Origin: Chromatiaceae bacterium
GTDB lineage: Bacteria > Pseudomonadota > Gammaproteobacteria > Chromatiales > Chromatiaceae
Direction: 5' to 3'
Assembly: GCA_022340805.1 (NCBI GenBank)
Contig: JAJDNF010000072.1
Span: forward strand, 1 to 64,000
DNA length: 64,000 nucleotides
Made by a program: the position numbers and the translations under genes. This document shows, piece by piece, positions 23,974 through 32,500 of the stretch (position 1 is the first letter of the stretch; each line of letters starts with the position of its first letter). Under the pieces are notes generated by a model that made no database searches, was not told where the DNA came from, and saw nothing but the letters and a program-made list of their open reading frames with translations.

Positions 23974-26874
23974 ATGTGGTTGTATTCATGTTTTATTGGT
24001 CTAACGGTGCTGTTATCAGCGGCGGTTTCCGCGACCGAATTGCAGGACCCCTGGCAGCATGTCCCCAAACGGGGCCCACATACCGACCACAGCACCTTCT
24101 ACAGGGGGTCGTTCAAGGATGGCCCTTCCGTGACCCGCGCCTGCCTCGAATGCCACCCAAAGGCCGCCAAGGACATCATGCAGACCGCGCACTGGACCCT
24201 GCTCAGTGACGAGGTGCAGGTCCCCGGGCATGAACAGCCGGTGCGCATCGGCAAGCGCAATCTGATCAATAACTTCTGCATCGGCATCAAGTCCAACTGG
24301 CCAGGCTGCACCAGCTGCCACATCGGCTTCGGCTGGAAAGACGACACCTTCGACCTCAACGATGAAAGCCTGGTCGACTGCCTGGTCTGCCATGATCGCA
24401 GCGGCACGTACCACAAGGATGCCGGGGATGCTGGGCTGCCGGCAGCGGATGTCGATCTGCTCGCGGTGGCCAAGAGCGTCGGTCTCCCGACACGCGGCAA
24501 TTGCGGCGCCTGCCACTTCACAGCGGGCGGCGGCAACGCAGTGAAGCACGGCGACCTCGACGAGAGCCTGCTGTTCCCGAGTCCCGAGATCGACGTGCAT
24601 ATGGGCAGGCTCGGGTTTCAGTGCATCGACTGTCATCAGGCCGAAGACCACCTGCCCCCCGGGCGCCTGCTCACGGTAAGTGTGGACGACAAGAACCGCC
24701 TGGAATGCACGCAGTGCCACCAGGGCGGCGCGATTCACAAGGACCGTCGCATCGATGGCCATACCGATCGCGTAGCCTGCCAGACCTGCCACATCCCGCT
24801 GATGTCGGTGAAGGAAGGCACCAAGATGAGCTGGGACTGGTCGCAGGCCGGCCAGGATCTGCCGATCACCAACGAACACCTGTATCTGAAGATCAAGGGC
24901 CGTTTTACCTGGGTGAAGGGCGCCCAGCCGGAATACGCCTGGTACAACGGCACCGGCAGGCGTTACCTCCTCGGTGACAAGATCGACCCCGAAAAGGTCA
25001 CCGAGATCGCCGCGCCGCAGGGCGACCGCAATGACGAGAAGGCGAAGATCTTCCCGTTCAAGATCCACCGCGGCAGGCAGGCCTACGATACGCAATACCG
25101 GCATTTCATCCTGCCGCATGTGTTTGGCGAAAAGGGCTTCTGGACGCAATTCGACTGGGACGATGCGTTGCGCATCGGCTCCGAGGTCAGCGGTCTGCCA
25201 TTCAGCGGCAAATACGACTTTGCGCCGACCGAGATGTACCTGCCGCAGAACCACATGGTGGTGGCCAAGGAAAAGGCGTTGCAGTGCCCTGACTGCCATG
25301 GTGAGGGGGGACGCATGAACTGGACCGCGCTGGGCTATGCCGGCGACCCGGTCGTTCGCAGCACGCTCGCGCATGAGCCCATTCCACTGCTCGACGCAGA
25401 CGGCGAACTGGTTTACGACTCGGGCGGCCCGCTGTCCACGGCGATGACCTGCAGCCAGTGCCACGAAATCGAGGACGACGCGTTTGTTGCCACCCACGCC
25501 TACCACTCGACGGTCAAGGCCGCGGAGCTGACCGCGGAACGGCGCGTACTGATGCAGCAGGGCCCGCGGCTGCCTGACGACGAAGATCAGCAGATGAACT
25601 GCTTTCTGTGCCACCTCGCCAGGCCGAATATCGCCGAATGGCAGGACGCGATCAGCACAGGCAAGCCGGAATGGGCGGTGTCTGCGACCCTGATCGGCAG
25701 CGGGATGCTGCAGCGTTCACCGGAGGGATATGCGTGGAATCCCGATATCGTCGAAGACGACATGGTGCAGGTGTCCATGGCCTACCCAGGGCCATCACAA
25801 TGCGGCAATTGCCATGGCCTGGTACATACGGACAAGACACCACTGGTGATGGAACTCGGCTCGGACAAGAACTGGGGCACCGAGACGACCGGCCAGATCT
25901 TTTCCGCGCAGCCGATGCGTGTGTCGGGACTCAATTTCAGCGACAAAGACCAGCTCGGCCGCGCCTGGGACCTGCACGCGCAGCGCCTGGTCGAGTGCCG
26001 CGATTGTCATTACGCCAAGACACCGCCGGCCCACCTGCTCGGCGGCGATGCCGAGGCGCCCCAGACCTCTGCGGTTGAGGGACTGCGCAGCTGTAACAGC
26101 TGCCACACCGGGATGCAGGGGCACGACTGGCTCCCCGAACAACAGAAGCATTTTGCCGCAGTGGCCTGCGAATCCTGCCATGTGCCGCAGATCCATCTGC
26201 CGGCTCGCAAACAGGTCGACGCCAGTGTCGTTACGCCGACCGGAGACTATGTGCTGCGCTATCGGGGCCTCGAGCAGGGTCAGGCAGACGACCTGGCGCA
26301 TGCCTACTCCACTGGCTACCGGCCCCTGCTGCTGAAGAGGCCCGGTGCGGATGGCGCAGCGCGGTTTGCGCCAATGAATCTGGTCAGCCGCTGGTACTGG
26401 CTCGATGCCGACAGCCAAACAGAGGTCGACAAGGAACTGCTCAAGCGTGTCTGGCTGGTCGATGGGGACTATCGTCCGCAAATCATCGCAGCCTTTGACA
26501 GCAACCAGGACCGCACCCTGGACGAGTCCGAGTTGCGCCTGGACAGCGAGTCGAAGGTCGAGCTGATCCGCGCCCTGCTGATCGAACAGGGCGTGAGCGA
26601 GCCGGTGCTGCAGGCCGAGATCCGCGCGTTCCATCTGCATCACAGCGTAGCCCTCGACGAGGCGACCCGTGATTGCCAGCGGTGTCACAACGACAGCAAG
26701 GACGTCGTTTTCGATCTGGCCGACTATCTGCCTGGCGGCGTCCTGCCGAGTGTCTTTAACGGGGTTTCCGAATCGTTGAAGAGCCAGTGGCGGCTGTCCG
26801 CTGACGGCAGCCTGAAACTGGTGCAGCCGAGACCGCTTGCCAAGACCCCGGTGAAAACGAAGGAGAAGCCCTGA
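23974..26874 (+). CDS. 15-heme cytochrome c with octaheme tetrathionate reductase-like N-terminal half
   Basis: A 966-residue exported protein (signal peptide MWLYSCFIGLTVLLSAAVSA) starting at the ATG at 23974. Fifteen CxxCH motifs are present, at C57, 112, 136, 177, 217, 245, 269, 438, 493, 543, 610, 675, 707, 732 and 901. The first eight, with the segment IGKRNLINNFCIGIKSNWP before haem 2 and the long haem-free interval between haems 7 and 8, resemble the octaheme tetrathionate reductase (OTR) family, in which one haem has a Lys ligand. The second half adds seven haems and an EF-hand-like loop DSNQDRTLDESE at 842-853. OTR is about half this size, so this is an enlarged or fused form. OTR reduces tetrathionate, nitrite and hydroxylamine in vitro; the activity here is unknown. 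It heads the plus-strand operon, 2 bases from the YeeE-like gene. Confidence 0.85.
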   Translation: MWLYSCFIGLTVLLSAAVSATELQDPWQHVPKRGPHTDHSTFYRGSFKDGPSVTRACLECHPKAAKDIMQTAHWTLLSDEVQVPGHEQPVRIGKRNLINNFCIGIKSNWPGCTSCHIGFGWKDDTFDLNDESLVDCLVCHDRSGTYHKDAGDAGLPAADVDLLAVAKSVGLPTRGNCGACHFTAGGGNAVKHGDLDESLLFPSPEIDVHMGRLGFQCIDCHQAEDHLPPGRLLTVSVDDKNRLECTQCHQGGAIHKDRRIDGHTDRVACQTCHIPLMSVKEGTKMSWDWSQAGQDLPITNEHLYLKIKGRFTWVKGAQPEYAWYNGTGRRYLLGDKIDPEKVTEIAAPQGDRNDEKAKIFPFKIHRGRQAYDTQYRHFILPHVFGEKGFWTQFDWDDALRIGSEVSGLPFSGKYDFAPTEMYLPQNHMVVAKEKALQCPDCHGEGGRMNWTALGYAGDPVVRSTLAHEPIPLLDADGELVYDSGGPLSTAMTCSQCHEIEDDAFVATHAYHSTVKAAELTAERRVLMQQGPRLPDDEDQQMNCFLCHLARPNIAEWQDAISTGKPEWAVSATLIGSGMLQRSPEGYAWNPDIVEDDMVQVSMAYPGPSQCGNCHGLVHTDKTPLVMELGSDKNWGTETTGQIFSAQPMRVSGLNFSDKDQLGRAWDLHAQRLVECRDCHYAKTPPAHLLGGDAEAPQTSAVEGLRSCNSCHTGMQGHDWLPEQQKHFAAVACESCHVPQIHLPARKQVDASVVTPTGDYVLRYRGLEQGQADDLAHAYSTGYRPLLLKRPGADGAARFAPMNLVSRWYWLDADSQTEVDKELLKRVWLVDGDYRPQIIAAFDSNQDRTLDESELRLDSESKVELIRALLIEQGVSEPVLQAEIRAFHLHHSVALDEATRDCQRCHNDSKDVVFDLADYLPGGVLPSVFNGVSESLKSQWRLSADGSLKLVQPRPLAKTPVKTKEKP

Positions 26875-26876
26875 CC

Positions 26877-27416
26877 ATGTCGCCACGACGCCCGTCGGAA
26901 CGCTACTGGAATCCGTACCTTGCCGGAACGCTGTTGGGCATTCTGCTGTTCCTGACATTCTTCTTGACCGGTCATGGACTGGGATCTTCCGGTGGCATCG
27001 ATCGTATCGTGGTCGCGCTGGAGGATCTGGTGGTGCCACGCCACGTGGACACCACGCCCTACCTGGCCGCAATGGCCGGCGGCGAACGCAACCCGCTGGA
27101 TCACTGGGTCGTATGGCAGGTGGTGGGCATCCTGGCTGGGGGATTCGTGTCCGGCTGGCTGCACGGCAGGGTGCGCGTTGAAACGCGCCACGGCCCACGC
27201 ATCACCGCGCGGACACGCTGGGGCATGGCCTTCTTTGGCGGCATCCTGATGGGCTATGGCGCACGCATGGCGCGCGGCTGCACGTCGGGGCAGGCGCTCA
27301 GTGGCGGGGCGGTCCTGTCGGTGGGCAGCTACGCCTTCTGGCTGGCGGTATTCGTCGGGGGCTTTCTGCTCGCCCGGTTCGTGAGACGCCTGTGGCAGCC
27401 GGGAGGGTCCGCGTGA
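26877..27416 (+). CDS. YeeE/YedE-family membrane protein, first subunit
   Basis: A 179-residue membrane protein with about four hydrophobic helices and the conserved YeeE/YedE motif ARGCTSGQALSGGA (C135). Characterised homologues such as TsuA take up thiosulfate, using conserved Cys for S-S interaction, and the YedE branch is linked to sulfur-compound transport. Here the usual single protein is split into two consecutive half-size genes. It begins 2 bases after the 15-heme gene and overlaps the next gene by one base (TGATG). No tusA gene is adjacent. Confidence 0.85.
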   Translation: MSPRRPSERYWNPYLAGTLLGILLFLTFFLTGHGLGSSGGIDRIVVALEDLVVPRHVDTTPYLAAMAGGERNPLDHWVVWQVVGILAGGFVSGWLHGRVRVETRHGPRITARTRWGMAFFGGILMGYGARMARGCTSGQALSGGAVLSVGSYAFWLAVFVGGFLLARFVRRLWQPGGSA

Positions 27417-28012
27417 TGGGCCCCTTGGAACTCACTGCAATGGTCGGCGAGGTCGGCGCCTGGATCGTCTATCTGCTGATCGGCTTCGCGTTCGGCTTCA
27501 TCCTCGAGTCCGCGGGATTCGGTGATTCGCGGCGCCTCGCCGCGCAGTTCTACTGGCGCGACCTGTCGGTCATGCAGGTGATGTTCACCGGGATCATGGT
27601 GGCGATGGTGCTGATCTTCTGGGCGACCGCGCTGGGCTGGCTCGATTACGAGGAGGTCTGGGTCAACCCGACCTATGTCTGGCCGGGCATTGTCGGTGGG
27701 CTGATCATGGGCGCAGGCTTCATCTTCGGTGGCTTCTGCCCCGGAACCTCGCTGGTCGGCGCCGCGACCCTGAAACTGGATGCGATCTGGTTCGTGGCCG
27801 GGGCCGCTGTGGGCATCCATGGCTTCGGCGAGACGGTCGCGTTGTTCAACGATTTCTGGCATTCGAGCTTTCTCGGGCGGCTGACGCTGCAGGACTGGCT
27901 GGGACTGCCGACCGGTGTCGTGGTCCTCGGGCTGGTGAGTATCGGGATCGTGGTGCTGTGGGCTGCAGAGCTTCTGCGCCGACGCCTGTATGGTGACGCC
28001 GATGAAGGCTAG
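27416..28012 (+). CDS. YeeE/YedE-family membrane protein, second subunit
   Basis: A 198-residue membrane protein starting at MGPLELTAMV (27416), overlapping the stop of the preceding gene. It has the second conserved YeeE/YedE motif GGFCPGTSLVGAATLKLD (C108) and about five hydrophobic helices. With the first half-size gene it would form a complete sulfur-compound channel. Its 3' end overlaps the following rhodanese-like gene by about 11 bases, so all three are probably co-translated. Substrate (thiosulfate, sulfane sulfur) is inferred from the family and the neighbours. Confidence 0.85.
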   Translation: MGPLELTAMVGEVGAWIVYLLIGFAFGFILESAGFGDSRRLAAQFYWRDLSVMQVMFTGIMVAMVLIFWATALGWLDYEEVWVNPTYVWPGIVGGLIMGAGFIFGGFCPGTSLVGAATLKLDAIWFVAGAAVGIHGFGETVALFNDFWHSSFLGRLTLQDWLGLPTGVVVLGLVSIGIVVLWAAELLRRRLYGDADEG

Positions 28013-28643
28013 CCGTCTGCACGCCCTGGGCGCCGCGGTGCTGCTGCTGGCAGCGGCCGCGCTGGCCTGGCACGGGCAGCCCACACCGAGCGAAAAATGG
28101 CGATTTCTAGCCGCGCAGCTCGAACCCAGGCTGACCGAACGACAGGTCTATATCGATCCGGCCGAACTGATGGGCCTGATGCATGATGACTATGTCGACC
28201 TGTTCATCATCGACCTGCGCGACGAGCGCGACTGGAACCTGTTCCACCTGTGGGGCGCCGAGCGCATCCCGCCGCAGGCGCTGTCCGCTCACTGGAAGCG
28301 CTTTGCGAACCTGGGCGAAAACGGCGTGATCGTTTTTGTCGGCAACGATGAGGCCATTGCGACCGATGCATGGAAACAGGCCATGGCCGCCGCATCCAGA
28401 CCCAACGCCTATATCCTCGCCGGCGGCATCAATCGCTGGCTGCGCGAATTCTCGCCGGACAGCGACGCCAATGCGCCGCCTGCCGCTGGCGTCCCCGACG
28501 AGAACCTGCGCTTCCCGTTGAAATGGGCCCTCGGTGCGCGCCATCCTGCCTCGCTGCCCGACCCGCATCAGACGGGGACGCACAGTTTCACCAGGAAAGT
28601 GAGGCTGCAGAAGCGCGTCGTGAAAAAAGGCGGTTGCGGCTGA
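28002..28643 (+). CDS. membrane-anchored rhodanese-like protein lacking catalytic Cys
   Basis: The start at MKASRLHALG (28002) gives 213 residues; an ATG at 27990 is also possible. An uncleaved or cleaved hydrophobic segment (residues about 8-24) precedes a rhodanese fold: FIIDLRDERDWNLFHLWGAERIP and the closing AYILAGGINRWLREF. The loop that normally holds the Cys reads VFVGNDEAIA, so the nucleophile is absent (Val113). The C terminus ends KKGGCG, leaving a Cys two residues from the end. This is the second Cys-less rhodanese of the locus. A binding or scaffolding role is a guess. Confidence 0.78.
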   Translation: MKASRLHALGAAVLLLAAAALAWHGQPTPSEKWRFLAAQLEPRLTERQVYIDPAELMGLMHDDYVDLFIIDLRDERDWNLFHLWGAERIPPQALSAHWKRFANLGENGVIVFVGNDEAIATDAWKQAMAAASRPNAYILAGGINRWLREFSPDSDANAPPAAGVPDENLRFPLKWALGARHPASLPDPHQTGTHSFTRKVRLQKRVVKKGGCG

Positions 28644-28681
28644 CAGCCGGCCGCTATCTGCAAACACTGCGAAGGCGTAAT

Positions 28682-28695
28682 TTGATACCGGTCAA
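28682..28695. promoter_or_regulatory. FNR/Dnr-like site before tetraheme cytochrome
   Basis: TTGATACCGGTCAA fits the TTGAT-N4-GTCAA pattern of FNR/Anr/Dnr-type operators. Its centre is about 133 bases upstream of the tetraheme cytochrome start at 28822, in the 178-base gap after the rhodanese-like gene. A matching -10 box is not obvious. Confidence 0.5.
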
Positions 28696-28821
28696 GCAGA
28701 GCCGGCTATCACTTTTCCTTGGCCGTGTTCTCGTGTAGAAATGATCGCTATGGAACGATACTCAGATCACCGGGACGGTGTTGAGGTCGGATTCTCTGGC
28801 TGTTCAAAATGGAGAAAGACG

Positions 28822-29208
28822 ATGCCTGGTTTCAAATCGATGCTAATCAGCCTGATGCTGCTACCGCTGCTGGTCAATGCGGCGGACACGGTTCCAGCCG
28901 ACAAGGCGGTAATTCAATTTCAGACGAAGACGGGTGTCATCACCTTCAACCACGAATTGCACGCCACGCTGCGCACCAGTCAATGCGAGAGCTGCCATCA
29001 CACCCACGAGGCCGGCAAGCCCTTCCAGAAGTGTGAAGATTGTCATAAAGCCAAAGATACACCGGTGGCAGGCCTCTCAGTGGTCGCACCCAAGAGCTCA
29101 AAGGCCTATCACGTGAAGTGCAAGGGTTGTCACGAATACACGCTCAAAGAGCTGGACAAGCCGGCCGGACCAACGAAATGCAAGCTCTGCCATATCAAGG
29201 CTGAATGA
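28822..29208 (+). CDS. small tetraheme cytochrome c (class III / c3-c7-like)
   Basis: The start at MPGFKSMLISL (28822) gives 128 residues with a signal peptide ending LLVNA. Four CxxCH motifs occur at C55 (CESCHH), C71, C100 and C120, and the preceding VITFNHELHA is the His-containing N-terminal signature of class III cytochromes c3/c7. Such small proteins shuttle electrons in the periplasm, so this is a plausible link between the 15-heme enzyme and the NrfD-associated cytochromes. It is the last gene of the locus and is followed by an intrinsic terminator. Confidence 0.88.
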   Translation: MPGFKSMLISLMLLPLLVNAADTVPADKAVIQFQTKTGVITFNHELHATLRTSQCESCHHTHEAGKPFQKCEDCHKAKDTPVAGLSVVAPKSSKAYHVKCKGCHEYTLKELDKPAGPTKCKLCHIKAE

Positions 29209-29254
29209 CCCCGACGCTCGGCACCGGCGTCAACGGCCGGCGGACGCGTTTCCC

Positions 29255-29278
29255 GACCCCGCCCCGGCGGGGTCTTTT
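29255..29278 (+). terminator. intrinsic terminator after tetraheme cytochrome
   Basis: A perfect 9-bp stem GACCCCGCC/GGCGGGGTC closes a 2-base loop and is followed by TTTT. It ends the plus-strand sulfur/cytochrome operon 46 bases after the stop. Confidence 0.85.
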
Positions 29279-29290
29279 GGTTCTGGAACT

Positions 29291-29522
29291 CACGTAGGGT
29301 GCATTGGGCGCGAACCGTAATGCACCGGCTTGCGGTGGTGTGCGGTGCAATACGCTTCGCTATCGCACCCTGCGGTCAGGTTTTCATCATCTAGCTTGCC
29401 GTCCGGTACCGGTCGGCGCTGCGGCGATTCGACCCACGTAGGGTGCATTGGGCGCAAGCCATAATGCACCGGCTTGCGTTGGTGTGCGGTGCAATACGCT
29501 TCGCTATGGCACCCTGCGGTCA
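29291..29522. repeat. duplicated 88-bp double-hairpin repeat
   Basis: Copies at 29291-29378 and 29435-29522 differ at only a handful of positions and are separated by 56 unrelated bases. Each copy contains two palindromes with arms GGTGCATT/AATGCACC and GGTGCAATA/TATCGCACC (second copy TATGGCACC), and begins CACGTAGGGTGCATTGGG. Related palindromes occur at 9-115. No gene is supported in 29209-29571; this gap holds only the terminator, the two repeats and the end of the RND gene. Confidence 0.85.
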
Positions 29523-29571
29523 TCGTGGGGACGTGCGAGGCGATGCCCCGTTAAAGGCAGCGCCCCCCATA

Positions 29572-32500
29572 CTAGCCGCTGTCCGCCAGTTCCTGCTCCA
29601 GGCGCTTGTGCAGCTGTTTCGGCGAACCGGTCCGGCGCGCCAGAAGGTCATAGGCGACCGGGACGATGAACAACGTGAACAGCGTTGCGGCCAGCACGCC
29701 ATACAGGATCACGGTACCGATCACCGCCCGTGTCTCGGCGCCCGCGCCACTCGACAGTAACAGCGGCACAGAGCCGGCCGCGGTGGTGATGCCGGTCATC
29801 ACGATCGGGCGGAAGCGAACCCGGGCCGCCTCGATCAGCGCGGCATGGAAGTCCTGCCCCGCATCGCGCAGCTGGTTGGCGAATTCCACGATCAGGATGC
29901 CGTTCTTGGCGGCGAGCCCGACCAGCATGATCAGGCCGATCTGGCTGTACAGGTTGAGTGAATAACCGCTGAGGTACAGGCCGAGCAGCGCACCCGCCAT
30001 CGCCAGCGGCACGGTGAGCATGATGACCAGCGGGTGCACCCAGCTCTCGAATTGCGCGGCCAGCACCAGGAACACGATCAGCGCACCGAGCGCGAGCACG
30101 AACGCGATCGACTGACCGGTCGCCTTGAAGTCCTGTGACTGTCCCTTGTAGTCGACAATGACCTTGCCCGGCAGGTTCTCCTCGACCAACCCGTCCAGGT
30201 AGTCGAGCGCATCGCCCAGCGCCAGGCCATCGGCCAGGTTGGCCTCGATCGTAATCGCGCGAACCCTGTTGTAGCGGTTCAACTTGACCGAGTCCGCGAC
30301 CTCCTCCAGCGTCACCAGGTTGGCCAGCGGAATCAGCTGGCCGCTGCGCTGCGAGCGGACGTACAGGTTGGACAGATCGCTGGGCGTCTGTTGGTCATCG
30401 CGTTCACCCTCGACGATCACGTCGTATTCCTCGCCCTCCTCGATAAAGGTGGTGACGCGCCGCGAACCCAGCATGGTCTCGAGCGTGCGGCCAATATCCC
30501 CGACCGTAACGCCCAGGTCCGCCGCACGGTCATAGTCGATCTTGACCTGCAGCTGCGGCTTGGTCTCCTTGTAATCCCAGTCCAGGCCCTCCAGACCCGG
30601 GTTCGAGGCCTCGATCTTGTCGACCAGCAGGTCGCGCCACTGGGTCAGCTCTGCATAGGTGCCGCCGCCGATCACGAACTGGACCGGTTTCTGGATACGC
30701 TTGCCGAAGCCCTGACGCATCACCGGGAACGCACGCACGCCCGGGAGGTCGGCGAGGCGCTTGCTGATGTCGTCCATGATCTCCCAGGCCGGGCGGCGCT
30801 TGTCCCAGTCGTCCAGCACGTTGATCACGATACCGCTGTTGAAGATCGAGAAATTGCTGAAGGTGCGCGGCGCACGTACCAGCAGGCGCGTGATCTCGCC
30901 CTTCTCGACCAGCGGCATCAGGCGCCGCTCGATCTCGTCCATGTACCCCTTCATGTAGTCGTAGGTTGCCCCCTCGGGGCCATTGACCAGCACGAAGAAC
31001 GCGCCACGGTCCTCTTTCGGTGCATATTCGCTGGGGATGTTCTGCAGCAGCCAATAGCTGCCGGCGAGGATGCCGACAAAGATCAGGCCAATGAGCCACT
31101 TGTGGCGCAGTGCGCCGCGCAGCATCCACAGATAACCGTCACGAATCCGGTTGAAGCCCAGGTCCACTGCATGCGACAGGCGCGCCTTGCCGTGCTCCTG
31201 AGGCAGGATCTGCGAGGCCAGCATCGGCGACAGCGACAAGGCCACGAAGCTGGAGAAACCGACCGCGGCCGCCATGGTCAGCGCGAACTCGCCGAACAGC
31301 CGGCCGACGTCGCCCTGCAGGAACGCGATCGGCACGAATACTGCCACCAGTACCACGGTGGTCGCGATCACCGCGAACGCCACCTGGCGGGTCCCTCTGA
31401 AGGTCGCGACCAGGCGCGTCTCGCCGTACTGCTCCATCCTGCGATGAATGTTCTCGAGGACGACGATCGCGTCGTCCACGACCAAGCCGATCGCCAGCAC
31501 CAGGGCCAGCAGCGTGAGGATGTTGATCGAGAAACCCAGCATCCACAGCACCAGGAAGGTTGCAATCAGCGACACCGGCACCGTAACCGCCGGCACCAGC
31601 GTGGCGCGGGCGCTGCCCAGGAATATGAAGATCACGAAAACCACCAGCATGATCGCGATCCCCAGCGTCTTGTACACCTCGGCGATCGCCCCCTTGACGA
31701 ACACCGAGGTGTCGTAGCTCTGCTTGATCTCCATTCCCTGGGGCAGGCTGGCGTTGACCCGGTCCATCTCGGCCTTGGCCGCATCGGCGACCATGATGGT
31801 GTTGGCGGTCGACTGCTTGATGATGCCGATGCCGACCATCGGGACACCATTGCCACGGAAGAAGGTGCGGGTCTCTTCGGCGCCCTTGGCGACCCGCGCG
31901 ACATCGCCGAGCCTCACTAGGTAGCCGTCTGCGCCACGCGCCAGGACGAGCTGAGCGAAATCCTCGGCGCTGTGGAAGTGGCGTGCCACGCGCACCGTGA
32001 ACTGGCGATCGACCGAGTCGATGCTGCCCGCCGGAAGCTCGAGGTTCTCGGCACGCAGTGCATTCTCTACGTCGCTAACCGAAAGTTCGCGCGCGGCCAG
32101 CTCCTTGCGGTCGAGCCAGATCCGCATCGCAAAGGTCTGCCCACCGCCTACCCGCACCCGCGCCACGCCGTCCAGCACCGAGAAGCGGTCGACCAGGTAG
32201 CGGCGCGCATAGTCGGACAACTCGGGAACGCTCATGCGGTCACTGACCAGATTGAGCCACATGATCACGTCTTCGTTGCTGTCGACCTTCTGGATCTCCG
32301 GCGGCTCGGCCTCATCGGGCAGTTCGTCCAGGACCGTGGAGACGCGATCGCGGATGTCGTTGGCAGCGCCGTCGATATCGCGATCGACGTTGAACTCGAC
32401 CGTGATACCCGAGCGGCCGTCTTCGCTGGTGGACTCGATGTACCGGATACCCTCGATGCCGGAGATCCTGTCCTCGATGACCTGGGTGATGCGGCTCTCG

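Noticed and set aside
23808-24209. Plus-strand frame of 133 codons upstream of the 15-heme cytochrome
   Set aside because: It overlaps the cytochrome in another frame, has no conserved motif and a weak start context.
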